Assembly: GCA_023444705.1 (NCBI GenBank) | Contig: JAEXMB010000072.1 | Coordinates: 1 to 17,212, forward strand | Source of the DNA: Pseudomonadota bacterium | Lineage (GTDB): Bacteria; Pseudomonadota; Alphaproteobacteria; Micavibrionales; UBA2020 | Length of the DNA: 17,212 nucleotides | Reading direction: 5' to 3' | Part shown: piece by piece, positions 1-6,471 of the stretch | Layout of the letters: every line of letters starts with the position of its first letter | Position numbering within the stretch: position 1 is the first letter of the stretch | Notes under the pieces: model-generated | Told to the model about the DNA's origin: nothing | Seen by the model: only the letters and a program-made list of their open reading frames with translations | Database searches by the model: none | Program-made: the position numbers and the translations under genes

Positions 1-929
1 ATGTTGTCGCGGCTGAAGAAGTTGCCCTTGTGGTAGAAAATAAATTCCTCGAAATCGTCGTTGTTGTGAAAGAACGGCACCTTGTTGGCGTGCGGATCGG
101 TTTCAAACGGGCGCGGCGCAAAGGTGCAGACGACGAAACGGCTGGCGACAAAGGTGGTATGCACCGACGGCGGCAGGTGATAGCGGTGGGAAACGATGGG
201 GCGGATGTCGCGCACATTCAGGCGCACGGCCAGTAAATCGCCCTTCCAGCCCTTGGCGTCAAGGGGGTTGAAAGGATAGGTGATGGTGGTCAGCTGGTGG
301 CGGCGCTTGACCACGACCTTCCATTCGCCTTCGCCCTGTTGCGCCACAAACGCATCGTCGATCTTGGGCACGTCGAGCATGGCGGGGTCGAATTGCGCAT
401 GCGCGCCCAGCATGCCGCGGTCGGGCAGGCGGAAACTGTCGTTGGTAGCCTCGACCATCAAGAGCGTCGTCTTGCTGCCGCGCGGGTCGATGCGCCACAT
501 GGTCGAGCGGGGCAGGACGATATAATCGCCTTCCTCGTATTCCAGATGGCCGAAGTCGCAGAAGAAATCACCCTTGCCCTCATGCACGAACAGCAGATAG
601 TCGCCGTCGGAATTGCGCACCAGATGATCCATCGCCTGATCGGTCGACCAATGCGCGATGATGCAATTGTTGTTGGTCAAAATCGCCTTGGCCTTCCACG
701 GGCAGCTGCCGTCGTGGTGCAGCTTGGTCAGGTCAAAGGCATGCGGGCGCAGGGGGCCGTCAAACGACGTCCAGGCTGTCGGTGCATGGGTGTGATAGAA
801 ATGGGTGGAAGGACCGAAAAAACCCTCCTTGCCCATTTCGCGTTCATAGGTGCCGGGCGGGAAGTCGGCATGGGCCTGACGCGAGGTCTGCCCTTCGGTG
901 CGAGGAAAGCGGATCCAGTCTTTGCCCAT
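1..929 (-). CDS. hmgA: Homogentisate 1,2-dioxygenase, 3' end cut by window edge
   Basis: This non-heme Fe(II) enzyme opens the ring of homogentisate to give maleylacetoacetate in tyrosine/phenylalanine catabolism in the cytoplasm. The frame starts at ATG 929 (MGKDWIRFPR) and stays open to the left edge, giving 309 complete codons. The segment GFFGPSTHFYHTHAPTAW (about residues 36-53) is typical of bacterial members of the family. Near the edge, H289 and E295 keep the His-x5-Glu spacing of the iron ligands known in human HGD (H335, E341). The third ligand, a His, would lie outside the window. The start is set by GGAG in TAAGGAGAACAGGCATG, where the ribosome-binding site directly follows the stop codon of the upstream hpd gene, 11 nt away. 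This indicates one operon with likely translational coupling. Family assignment is confident; full length is unknown. Confidence 0.93.
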   Translation of the reverse strand, partial: MGKDWIRFPRTEGQTSRQAHADFPPGTYEREMGKEGFFGPSTHFYHTHAPTAWTSFDGPLRPHAFDLTKLHHDGSCPWKAKAILTNNNCIIAHWSTDQAMDHLVRNSDGDYLLFVHEGKGDFFCDFGHLEYEEGDYIVLPRSTMWRIDPRGSKTTLLMVEATNDSFRLPDRGMLGAHAQFDPAMLDVPKIDDAFVAQQGEGEWKVVVKRRHQLTTITYPFNPLDAKGWKGDLLAVRLNVRDIRPIVSHRYHLPPSVHTTFVASRFVVCTFAPRPFETDPHANKVPFFHNNDDFEEFIFYHKGNFFSRDN

Positions 930-940
930 GCCTGTTCTCC

Positions 941-1996
941 TTAACCCTTCAGAACGCCGCGGCGGATCTGGTCTTCTTCCAGTGCCTCGAACAGCGCCTG
1001 GAAGTTACCCTCGCCAAAGCCTTCGTTACCTTTGCGCTGGATGATCTCGAAGAAGATCGGGCCGATAGCGTCCTTGGTGAAGATCTGCAGCAACAGGCCC
1101 TGGCCTTTGGTCGGCGCGCCGTCGATGAGGATGTTGAGGTCCTTCATATGCTGCACATCCTCGCCGTGGTTGCCAAGGCGGGTGTCGATCTTTTCGTAGT
1201 AGGTCTCGATGGTTTCCTGAAAGCCAAGGCCGCTGTTGCTGATGGCCTGCACGGTTTTATAGATGTCGTCGGTGCCAAGCGCGATATGCTGGATGCCTTC
1301 GCCGTTATAGCGTTTGATGAATTCCTCGATCTGCGATTTGTCGTCGGAGGATTCGTTGATGGGAATGCGGATCTTGCCGCAGGGGCTGGTCATCGCCTTG
1401 CTCTTGAGGCCGGTCAGCTTGCCTTCGATGTCGAAGTAGCGGATTTCGCGGAAGTTGAAGATGTCGGTATAGAAGTTCGCCCAGATCTCCATGCCGCCGC
1501 GCTTGACGTTGTGGGTCAGGTGGTCGACGTAGGTCAGGCCCATGCCGGGGTTTTTATTGCTGTCGGTGATGACGAAATCGACATCATAGATGCTGCCCTG
1601 GTCGCCGTAACGGTCGACAAGGTAGAGGGCCGACCCGCCGATGCCCTGAATGGCGGGGATGCTCAGCTCGCCGTCGCCGGGGCGGCTGACATAGGGCTTG
1701 GCGCCTTTGGCCAGTGCGGTCGCATAGGCATGCTGTGCGTCCTTGACGCGGAAGGCCATTGCGTTGGCGCCGCCGCCGCCGCGTTCCTCGGCGAATTTCA
1801 TCGCCTCGGGTTCTTCGTTGATGATGAAGTTGATGTTGCCTTGTTGCCAGAGCGTAACCTTTTTCGACTTGTGGTGGCCGGTCTGCTTGAAGCCAAGCTG
1901 GCGGAACAGGTCTTTCAGCTTCTCGGGCGCACTGTGGCAATACTCGACGAACTCGAAACCGTCGGTGCCAAGTGGATTTTCAAACAGGTCGGCCAT
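941..1996 (-). CDS. hpd: 4-hydroxyphenylpyruvate dioxygenase
   Basis: This Fe(II) dioxygenase converts 4-hydroxyphenylpyruvate to homogentisate, the substrate of HmgA encoded just downstream. The protein is 351 aa, normal for bacterial HPPD, with two vicinal-oxygen-chelate domains. The catalytic C-terminal half shows the iron facial triad: H159 (TYVDHLTHNV), H237 (GIQHIALGTDDI) and E317 (IFFEIIQRKG). The frame is open 17 codons further upstream, but ATG 1996 is chosen because AAGGAG lies 8 nt before it and MADLFENPLGTDGFEFVE is the usual N-terminus. A TTGAAA-N17-GATACT promoter sits about 50 nt upstream. It is divergent from metF. Nothing is missing or unusual. Confidence 0.96.
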   Translation of the reverse strand: MADLFENPLGTDGFEFVEYCHSAPEKLKDLFRQLGFKQTGHHKSKKVTLWQQGNINFIINEEPEAMKFAEERGGGGANAMAFRVKDAQHAYATALAKGAKPYVSRPGDGELSIPAIQGIGGSALYLVDRYGDQGSIYDVDFVITDSNKNPGMGLTYVDHLTHNVKRGGMEIWANFYTDIFNFREIRYFDIEGKLTGLKSKAMTSPCGKIRIPINESSDDKSQIEEFIKRYNGEGIQHIALGTDDIYKTVQAISNSGLGFQETIETYYEKIDTRLGNHGEDVQHMKDLNILIDGAPTKGQGLLLQIFTKDAIGPIFFEIIQRKGNEGFGEGNFQALFEALEEDQIRRGVLKG

Positions 1997-2049
1997 AGCA
2001 AATGCTCCTTTGCATGTCGTGGGATCGGACAGGGTGTGAACTGTCATAG

Positions 2050-2078
2050 AGTATCGGGAGTTTCGCCCGCGATTTCAA
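2050..2078 (-). promoter_or_regulatory. Candidate sigma70 promoter of the hpd-hmgA operon
   Basis: On the minus strand, TTGAAA (2078-2073) and GATACT (2055-2050) are separated by 17 bp. The predicted transcript would start near 2043, leaving a leader of about 46 nt before ATG 1996. The -35 matches consensus at 5 of 6 positions and the -10 at 4 of 6. No operator was recognised. Confidence 0.5.
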
Positions 2079-2136
2079 GCGCAGGGCCGCCTATGCTGTG
2101 CTGCAAAAACGGCCTTTTCTTTCCGAAATAGGGCGT

Positions 2137-2142
2137 TATGAT
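2137..2142 (+). promoter_or_regulatory. Candidate -10 element for metF
   Basis: TATGAT lies 40 nt before the metF start and would give a leader of about 33 nt. The -35 region at 17-bp spacing is poor (CTTTTC), so this is a weak call. I looked for a SAM or SAH riboswitch in the 185-nt divergent gap and saw none; the predicted leader is too short for one. Confidence 0.3.
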
Positions 2143-2181
2143 GGACGGAGTTTACCGATTACGCCGCCAAGGTCTTTTGTT

Positions 2182-3090
2182 ATGTCGCCACGCCACGAAA
2201 TGTCGCTGCCTTTTATCTCGCCCGAGGCGTGTGATCTCAACATCAGCTTTGAATTCTTCCCGCCCAAGACGGCGAAGATGGAAGACAATTTGTGGGACGC
2301 CATGAGCCTGCTGGCGCCGCTGGCGCCGAATTTTGTCTCTGTCACTTATGGCGCGGGTGGCACGACGCGCGAACGCACGCACGAAATCGTTACGCACATC
2401 AAAGAGCGCACGGGCCTTGAGGTCGCAGCGCACCTGACCTGCGTGCAATCACGCAAAGAGGAAATCGAAGACATCGCGCGCGCCTATTGGGATGCAGGCG
2501 TGCGCCACATCGTTGCCTTGCGCGGCGATCACCAGCGCCACGGCGGCACGGTCGACAGCGGCGATTTCAAATACGCCAGCGAACTGGTCGGGGCGCTGAC
2601 AAAAATCGCACCATTTGAAATCAGCGTGGCCGGCTATCCCGAAACCCACCCCGAGGCGCAGAGCGCGCAGAGCGACCTTGACAACCTCAAGCGCAAGGTC
2701 GATGCCGGTGCGACGCGCATCATCACGCAGTTTTTCATGGAGCCGAAAACCTTTCTGCATTTCCGCGACCGCGCGGCGGCGGCGGGCATTACTGCGCCCA
2801 TCGTGCCGGGCGTACTGCCGATCACCAATTTTTCCAAGACGCTGGAATTCGCCACGCTGTGCGGCACCGACGTGCCTGCATGGATGCATACGTTGTTCGG
2901 CGGGCTTGACGACCAGCCGCAGACGCGCCAGCTGGTGGCGGCCACCGTCGCGGCAGAGCAATGCCGCGTGCTGTACGAAAACGGCGTGCGTGACTTCCAC
3001 TTTTACACGCTCAACCGCGCGGATCTGACCGTGGCCATCTGCCATATGCTGGGGCGGCGCGCGCAAGACCGCCTGAGCAAAGCGGCATAA
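2182..3090 (+). CDS. metF: 5,10-methylenetetrahydrofolate reductase
   Basis: This FAD enzyme reduces 5,10-methylene-THF to 5-methyl-THF, the methyl donor for methionine synthesis. It acts in the cytoplasm. The 302-aa product matches the usual bacterial MetF length. Visible signatures are SFEFFPPKT (E24, the counterpart of E. coli catalytic E28), VTYGAGGTTRERT (residues 54-66) and VALRGD (D116, counterpart of E. coli D120 at the flavin). The frame runs further upstream to a GTG at 2098. ATG 2182 is preferred because AAGG lies about 9 nt before it and the resulting length is normal; ATG 2200 has no ribosome-binding site. The gene stands alone, divergent from hpd and closed by a strong terminator. 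No eukaryote-like regulatory domain is present. Confidence 0.95.
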   Translation: MSPRHEMSLPFISPEACDLNISFEFFPPKTAKMEDNLWDAMSLLAPLAPNFVSVTYGAGGTTRERTHEIVTHIKERTGLEVAAHLTCVQSRKEEIEDIARAYWDAGVRHIVALRGDHQRHGGTVDSGDFKYASELVGALTKIAPFEISVAGYPETHPEAQSAQSDLDNLKRKVDAGATRIITQFFMEPKTFLHFRDRAAAAGITAPIVPGVLPITNFSKTLEFATLCGTDVPAWMHTLFGGLDDQPQTRQLVAATVAAEQCRVLYENGVRDFHFYTLNRADLTVAICHMLGRRAQDRLSKAA

Positions 3091-3122
3091 AAAAACGGCG
3101 GGCATGAACCCGCCGTTTTTTT
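3089..3122. terminator. Bidirectional intrinsic terminator between metF and the lipoprotein gene
   Basis: Perfect 7-bp stem CGGCGGG (3096-3102) / CCCGCCG (3109-3115) with loop CATGAA. It has a run of As before it and Ts after it, so it works as an intrinsic terminator on either strand. It closes metF on the plus strand and the convergent lipoprotein gene (stop at 3142) on the minus strand. Confidence 0.92.
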
Positions 3123-3141
3123 ATGCGTATCAGTGATCTTA

Positions 3142-3498
3142 TTACATGTCGTTGCGCATGATGCTTTTGGTGGCGCCGCTTGCTTGCTGGCCCGTGGTTG
3201 CGCCGGTGTTAGCCGTCGTGGCAGGTGCGCCGAAATCAACGTCGCAATCGCCGCTGATCTCGCGCAGGCGGCCCGTGGCCTTGTCGCGGAAATAGTAGCC
3301 GTCCGAACCGCTGTCGGCGCGGCCGATCTTGCCGGTCGAATAACCGTCGTAAATCAGCGTGCCGCCGGAATAGCATTTGACGTGCGCTTCGTCGCCATAG
3401 CTGCCCCATTGCGCGGTCTGCGCGTCGGTGCAGGCGCCAAGGCTGGCGGCAGCGGCGAGGGAGGTGAAGGCGAGGGCGATGTTGCGCGAAAATTTCAT
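3142..3498 (-). CDS. Small putative outer-membrane lipoprotein
   Basis: 118 aa of unknown function. The N-terminus is a lipoprotein signal: basic MKFSR, a hydrophobic stretch, then lipobox L-G-A-C with the lipidated cysteine at residue 23. The residue after it is Thr, not Asp, which would send it to the outer membrane by the usual +2 rule. The mature part has a compact region (about residues 32-90, WGSYGDEAHVKCYSGG to SGDCDVDFG) with two further cysteines that could form a disulfide, then an Ala/Thr/Gly-rich tail. ATG 3498 is chosen over longer frames because AAGGAT lies 6 nt upstream and it places the signal peptide at the start. A good sigma70 promoter sits upstream and a terminator downstream, so it is monocistronic. 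No enzyme motif is seen. Confidence 0.8.
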   Translation of the reverse strand: MKFSRNIALAFTSLAAAASLGACTDAQTAQWGSYGDEAHVKCYSGGTLIYDGYSTGKIGRADSGSDGYYFRDKATGRLREISGDCDVDFGAPATTANTGATTGQQASGATKSIMRNDM

Positions 3499-3529
3499 GG
3501 CAGAATCCTTTGTAAATGTGAATGCAGAT

Positions 3530-3557
3530 ATCATACACAATATATTTACATAATCAA
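3530..3557 (-). promoter_or_regulatory. Candidate sigma70 promoter of the lipoprotein gene
   Basis: Minus strand TTGATT (3557-3552) and TATGAT (3535-3530) with a 16-bp spacer, in a very AT-rich stretch. The predicted leader is about 25 nt. The -35 overlaps a copy of TATTTACATAAT (3543-3554), which recurs in the promoter at 4252-4280. Confidence 0.55.
3543..3554 (+). repeat. TATTTACATAAT motif, copy 1
   Basis: Twelve bases identical to 4266-4277. This copy overlaps the -35 of the lipoprotein gene promoter. It is not itself a good palindrome (5 of 11 flanking positions match), so shared regulation is only a possibility; AT-rich chance identity is the alternative. Confidence 0.4.
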
Positions 3558-3595
3558 TGTATATTATTCATTATTTATATAGATCAATGCTTTGA

Positions 3596-4147
3596 TTAGC
3601 GGCGCGGCATCCATCTGGCCAGCAGTCCCTTGCGCGGCGACGGCGCATAGGCAGGGTCGGGCGCGACCTCGACACTGGTCGAGATAATCGCGGCGCACAG
3701 GCGCAACAGCGCATGCTCGAACATGACGCGGCTGTTTTCTGCCGCGGGTTGTTGCGCGAGGGTGGCAAGGTTGTCGATGGCGTCATGGATCGCCAGATGC
3801 GGTTCGATCTTGCGGTAGATGCCGATGTAGGCAGACAGCGACGCTTCGTCGCGTAGGGCGTCGGCCCTGGCCATTTTTTTATCGCTGTGAAAGCTGACTT
3901 CATCCCACGCGATCGCGGGACTGCGTGTGGCAAGGCTTGCCAGTGTGGCATCGAGCGCGGCGCGGTAAAGCGCGTGCGTGTGACCGATCATGCGCACTTG
4001 CGCTGCATAGACTTGCTGGCCATTGTGATAGAGCCTGACAGGAATAGAAATTTTATCGCCGCGGAGCGAATTGCGCATAGCGTTCAATGTCGGGTGATCG
4101 ACATCGGGGATGAGTGACAGTAAATGCTGGTGCGCAGGGGCGGGCAT
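3596..4147 (-). CDS. Hypothetical protein, 183 aa
   Basis: I do not recognise this family. ATG 4147 (MPAPAHQHLL) is chosen because GGAG lies 5 nt before it (CCGGAGATACCATG); the frame also continues 17 codons upstream into AT-rich non-coding-looking sequence. The product is soluble in appearance: no signal peptide and no membrane segment. The middle looks largely alpha-helical (about residues 60-155), and the C-terminus is short and basic (RKGLLARWMPRR). Three His lie near the N-terminus, with no clear metal motif. It is divergent from the 78-aa gene at 4310, sharing a 162-nt AT-rich gap. The real coding signal is the good ribosome-binding site plus codon choice like its neighbours. Confidence 0.7.
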   Translation of the reverse strand: MPAPAHQHLLSLIPDVDHPTLNAMRNSLRGDKISIPVRLYHNGQQVYAAQVRMIGHTHALYRAALDATLASLATRSPAIAWDEVSFHSDKKMARADALRDEASLSAYIGIYRKIEPHLAIHDAIDNLATLAQQPAAENSRVMFEHALLRLCAAIISTSVEVAPDPAYAPSPRKGLLARWMPRR

Positions 4148-4251
4148 GGTATCTCCGGAATACGGACTGACTATACTTATTTTGACATAACATACCACTG
4201 TTTTTTGATTGGATGGTAAATCACTGTAATAAAATGATATTTCTGTCGAGA

Positions 4252-4285
4252 TTGACAGGATATATTATTTACATAATAATATATC
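4252..4285 (+). promoter_or_regulatory. Near-consensus promoter with embedded palindromic operator
   Basis: TTGACA (4252-4257), 17-bp spacer, AATAAT (4275-4280): one mismatch to the sigma70 consensus overall. A perfect 11-bp inverted repeat, GATATATTATT (4259-4269) and AATAATATATC (4275-4285) around TACAT, fills the spacer and covers the -10. A dimeric repressor bound here would block RNA polymerase. Predicted start of transcription is near 4287, about 23 nt before ATG 4310. It could also act on the divergent gene at 4147. Confidence 0.6.
4266..4277 (+). repeat. TATTTACATAAT motif, copy 2
   Basis: Identical to 3543-3554. This copy forms the centre of the palindrome between the -35 and -10 of the 78-aa gene promoter. 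Confidence 0.4.
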
Positions 4286-4309
4286 ATCGGTTTTGTCAGG
4301 GAGATAGTC

Positions 4310-4546
4310 ATGCCACGCAACAGAAAGCACCCCACCAAACGCGAACTCAAGGAATTCAACAGCGCTATGCGCGGTAAAAGTCCGGCAGAGCGCGAGAAGC
4401 TTTTGCGCGGCAACAGCGGCCTGAAAGACACCATGCGCCGCGTCAGCATGCTGACCTCGACAGGGCGCAACCGTGGCACGTCATGCACACCGCCGTCGGT
4501 CTTGACTGAACGTATCCTCAAGGGAAATTTCCCCAAACCGAAATAG
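4310..4546 (+). CDS. Small basic protein, 78 aa
   Basis: Unknown function. The ATG follows GGGAG with 6-nt spacing and sits about 23 nt behind a near-perfect promoter, so expression is likely. The protein is strongly basic (many Lys/Arg: MPRNRKHPTKRELKEF at the start, FPKPK at the end) with a predicted helical middle containing KSPAEREKLLRG (about residues 24-35). One Cys is near residue 59. Basic charge and small size would suit a nucleic-acid-binding or ribosome-associated protein, but no helix-turn-helix is clear, so that is inference only. It converges on the 383-aa gene with a 9-nt gap. A long opposite-strand frame over the same DNA lacks a ribosome-binding site and is discounted. Confidence 0.65.
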   Translation: MPRNRKHPTKRELKEFNSAMRGKSPAEREKLLRGNSGLKDTMRRVSMLTSTGRNRGTSCTPPSVLTERILKGNFPKPK

Positions 4547-4576
4547 TCGCGGCTGTTACGGTGCGGGCGGTTTGGG
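4532..4576. repeat. 9-bp inverted repeat spanning two convergent stop codons
   Basis: CCCAAACCG (4532-4540) and CGGTTTGGG (4568-4576) are exact inverse copies separated by 27 nt. Each arm lies inside the last codons of a convergent gene, encoding Pro/Lys-rich ends in both. There is no T-run, so it is at best a weak terminator. Confidence 0.3.
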
Positions 4577-5707
4577 CGGTGCGTGGCCTGCGGGAGGGGC
4601 CGGGATCAGGCGTGCGCGCTCGGCACGGTAGCGTTCCACGAACGTCATGATTGCGCCGGGTACTGACGGCGCACCACCCTGAATCATCATTTCCTGCAGG
4701 GCTGTGTAGCCTTCGGCATATTTGCTTGCGGCGTCCTTGTCTTTTATCACGCTGCCTTTTTCCAATGCTTCATAGAGACGCAATGCCTCGCTGGCGCGGG
4801 TCTTGAACAGCGTTTCCAGCTCGTCAAAATTGCCCATATGGCGGCGTAGCTGGTCATAGGTGCCTTGCGCCTGCGCAACGCAGGCGATGATCGCGCATTC
4901 CTGCGTCAGTTTCTCAAACGCCGCTGTATCGACGCCATAGGCCTGCATCTGGCGCAACTGGTTGCGCGCCTGCACCAGCGACAGTTCTGCTGCCGAAATG
5001 CGCGCGCTGCCGCCGGGTTTGAGGTAGTCGGCGCGGTATCCCTGCAACTGCGTGCTGAAGTTTTCGATGTGCCGCACGAACGTATCCATCAGGTTGAGTA
5101 CGCGCAGGCCCGCAAGTTCGCTGCTGTGTTTCTTGCCGATCGCCTTGCGGTTGAAAGCGTCGAAAAGAAACAGCGTGTCGGGCAGGCGGCGCGAGGGCGC
5201 GGCGGGGCCGAATTCATGCGGCGGGCGCTGGCAGTTCTTGTCGGCGCTGGCGACGGCTTCGGCGCTGAATTCGGCGCCTTCGGGCAGAACGCCGTGGGCC
5301 GGGCGCGCATGCGCCTTGCCCTCGCGGTCAAAGACATAGCCTTCGCGCTCGGCAAAGGCGCGGAAATGCTCAAACCCCAGTGCGGGAATATCGGGGAACA
5401 AGGGGCGGAAACCCTGCGTGTTGCCGCGATGGTAACCTTCGTATTGCGCGATCATCTCAAGCGCATCTTCAAATCCCATGTGCTGGCCCAGCGTATCGGC
5501 CTTGGCCCAGTTCTCGCCGGTTTTGGCATTACCGGTATGGGTTACGCGTTGCACCGTCCAGCGGTCGGCATTGGCGGCCTCGCGAAAGGCAACGAAATGG
5601 ACGTATTGCTCCGTTCCCGCGTTGGGGTGGATATAGGCAAAGCCCTGCGAGCGGCAACGGGTGCCAAAGACAGGCAACAGCGTATGTGGCGTGCGGGGCT
5701 GGGTCAT
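4556..5707 (-). CDS. Hypothetical protein, 383 aa
   Basis: I do not recognise this family. The N-terminal part (about residues 12-110) mixes aromatic and polar residues (FAYIHPNAGTEQYVHFVAF). The C-terminal half (about residues 180-365) reads as long helices rich in Glu, Leu, Gln and Ala, then a Pro-rich tail (PPAGHAPPKPPAP). There is no signal peptide, no membrane segment and no obvious catalytic motif, so it is probably cytoplasmic. The start is uncertain: the frame runs to a TTG at 5746, but neither that nor ATG 5707 has a good ribosome-binding site; ATG 5707 (MTQPRTPHTL) is preferred on codon type. It is monocistronic, convergent with the 78-aa gene and divergent from the 113-aa gene. The opposite strand is open for about 890 nt here and is treated as a shadow. 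Confidence 0.7.
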   Translation of the reverse strand: MTQPRTPHTLLPVFGTRCRSQGFAYIHPNAGTEQYVHFVAFREAANADRWTVQRVTHTGNAKTGENWAKADTLGQHMGFEDALEMIAQYEGYHRGNTQGFRPLFPDIPALGFEHFRAFAEREGYVFDREGKAHARPAHGVLPEGAEFSAEAVASADKNCQRPPHEFGPAAPSRRLPDTLFLFDAFNRKAIGKKHSSELAGLRVLNLMDTFVRHIENFSTQLQGYRADYLKPGGSARISAAELSLVQARNQLRQMQAYGVDTAAFEKLTQECAIIACVAQAQGTYDQLRRHMGNFDELETLFKTRASEALRLYEALEKGSVIKDKDAASKYAEGYTALQEMMIQGGAPSVPGAIMTFVERYRAERARLIPAPPAGHAPPKPPAP

Positions 5708-5852
5708 GGGGGCCTGGGCCGGAGGGTTGAAAGAGCGGGTGTGCAAGGAAAGTAACAGTTTTGCCCCTGTGCGGCAAATTTATATTCAGATCAGGCGCTT
5801 GAGAGGGTAATTTTATTACGCGCGTTTTCTTAATGGCTGGTAAGCCTATGTT

Positions 5853-5861
5853 TGGTACAAT
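5853..5861 (+). promoter_or_regulatory. Candidate extended -10 promoter for the 113-aa gene
   Basis: TGG-TACAAT (5853-5861) fits a TGn-extended -10; no good -35 is present, which extended -10 promoters tolerate. The predicted start near 5868 leaves about 22 nt before ATG 5890. It lies downstream of the in-frame ATGs at 5833 and 5848, supporting the later start. Confidence 0.4.
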
Positions 5862-5889
5862 TAAGGAACATCATCTTGCGAGGTATTGC

Positions 5890-6231
5890 ATGACCGACGA
5901 CAGCTTGCCGCCGCCACCGCCGACTGATGCCGAGGCCGCCGATCAAAAAGGCTCGGTCATCACTGTCAATTTCAAAGAAGGGACCATCCTTAATAAGGTC
6001 CAGTTTGAAAGCGAAGGCGGCATACCCAAATTCCTGCGCGATCTCGCCAAGTTTTCGCGCCAGAACAAGGTCAAATCGGTCGTCGTCATGACAATCGACG
6101 AGGATAACTATGTCGACTGGGTGCATATCGCCGACAGCGAATACCACCTCGCTTTGGCGGCTTTGTGTCTGGATGATATCCGCGATGACCTCAAGGCTGT
6201 GATCTTTGATGACGAAGGCGTTGAAGAATAA
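5890..6231 (+). CDS. Hypothetical acidic protein, 113 aa
   Basis: Unknown function. ATG 5890 is chosen over in-frame ATGs at 5833 and 5848 because GAGG lies 6 nt before it. The product begins with a disordered proline run (MTDDSLPPPPPTDAEA), followed by a compact domain (about residues 20-105) with alternating hydrophobic strands (SVITVNF, SVVVMTIDEDNYVDWVHI) and a helix (EYHLALAALCLDDIRDDL). It ends in an acidic tail (DDEGVEE). No signal peptide or membrane segment is seen. The strand-helix pattern suggests a small alpha/beta fold, possibly a binding or adaptor protein; that is inference. It is followed by the tRNA gene, which has its own promoter. Confidence 0.7.
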   Translation: MTDDSLPPPPPTDAEAADQKGSVITVNFKEGTILNKVQFESEGGIPKFLRDLAKFSRQNKVKSVVVMTIDEDNYVDWVHIADSEYHLALAALCLDDIRDDLKAVIFDDEGVEE

Positions 6232-6257
6232 GCATTTTTCCTTCCACCAAGCCTAAC

Positions 6258-6286
6258 TTGACAGAAGGTGCATGAATCAGCATAGT
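6258..6286 (+). promoter_or_regulatory. sigma70 promoter of the tRNA gene
   Basis: Consensus TTGACA (6258-6263), 17-bp spacer, CATAGT (6281-6286). Transcription would start about 6292-6294, a few bases before the mature tRNA 5' end at 6301. Confidence 0.7.
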
Positions 6287-6300
6287 GTCGCTCACCTCGT

Positions 6301-6375
6301 GGCGGGGTAGCTCAGTGGTAGAGCAGAGGAATCATAATCCTTTGGTCGGGGGTTCAAATCCCTCCCTCGCTACCA
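6301..6375 (+). tRNA. tRNA-Met (CAU anticodon, elongator type; tRNA-Ile2 not excluded)
   Basis: 75 nt including an encoded CCA. The cloverleaf folds: acceptor GGCGGGG / CCTCGCT (two G-U pairs), D arm GCTC/GAGC, anticodon stem GAGGA/TCCTT around loop ATCATAA with anticodon CAT, and T arm GGGGG/CCCTC around TTCAAAT. It is not the initiator, which has three G-C pairs in the anticodon stem and an unpaired 1:72. A CAT anticodon can also belong to tRNA-Ile2, whose C34 is changed to lysidine by TilS. The overall sequence resembles alphaproteobacterial genes usually annotated Met, but the identity needs comparison with the other CAU tRNAs of the genome. Confidence 0.9.
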
Positions 6376-6412
6376 ATTCCCCTTGTTAATCAATCGAATA
6401 TTTGGGCGCGGG

Positions 6413-6441
6413 CTGACAGTCCGGGCTATTCTTCGTATGAT
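6413..6441 (+). promoter_or_regulatory. sigma70 promoter of the TPR-GT41 gene
   Basis: CTGACA (6413-6418), 17-bp spacer, TATGAT (6436-6441): each hexamer has one mismatch to consensus. Predicted leader is about 24 nt before ATG 6472. Confidence 0.65.
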
Positions 6442-6471
6442 GCTTTTGCGGCGTTACAACGGGGATAGATT

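Noticed and set aside
782..2131. Open plus-strand frame of 449 codons opposite hpd
   Set aside because: It is antisense to a confident hpd with intact iron ligands; composition follows the hpd codon pattern, and it has no ribosome-binding site.
1997..2181. SAM-II, SAH or other methionine-related riboswitch upstream of metF
   Set aside because: No matching conserved core or pseudoknot elements seen, and the predicted leader is only about 33 nt.
4865..5755. Open plus-strand frame of 296 codons opposite the 383-aa gene
   Set aside because: Considered as an alternative gene because neither strand has a strong start. The minus-strand frame is longer, ends neatly beside a convergent gene and has a more ordinary protein composition, so it was kept instead.
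6301..6375. Initiator tRNA-fMet
   Set aside because: The anticodon stem lacks the three consecutive G-C pairs and position 1:72 is a G-U pair instead of the initiator mismatch.
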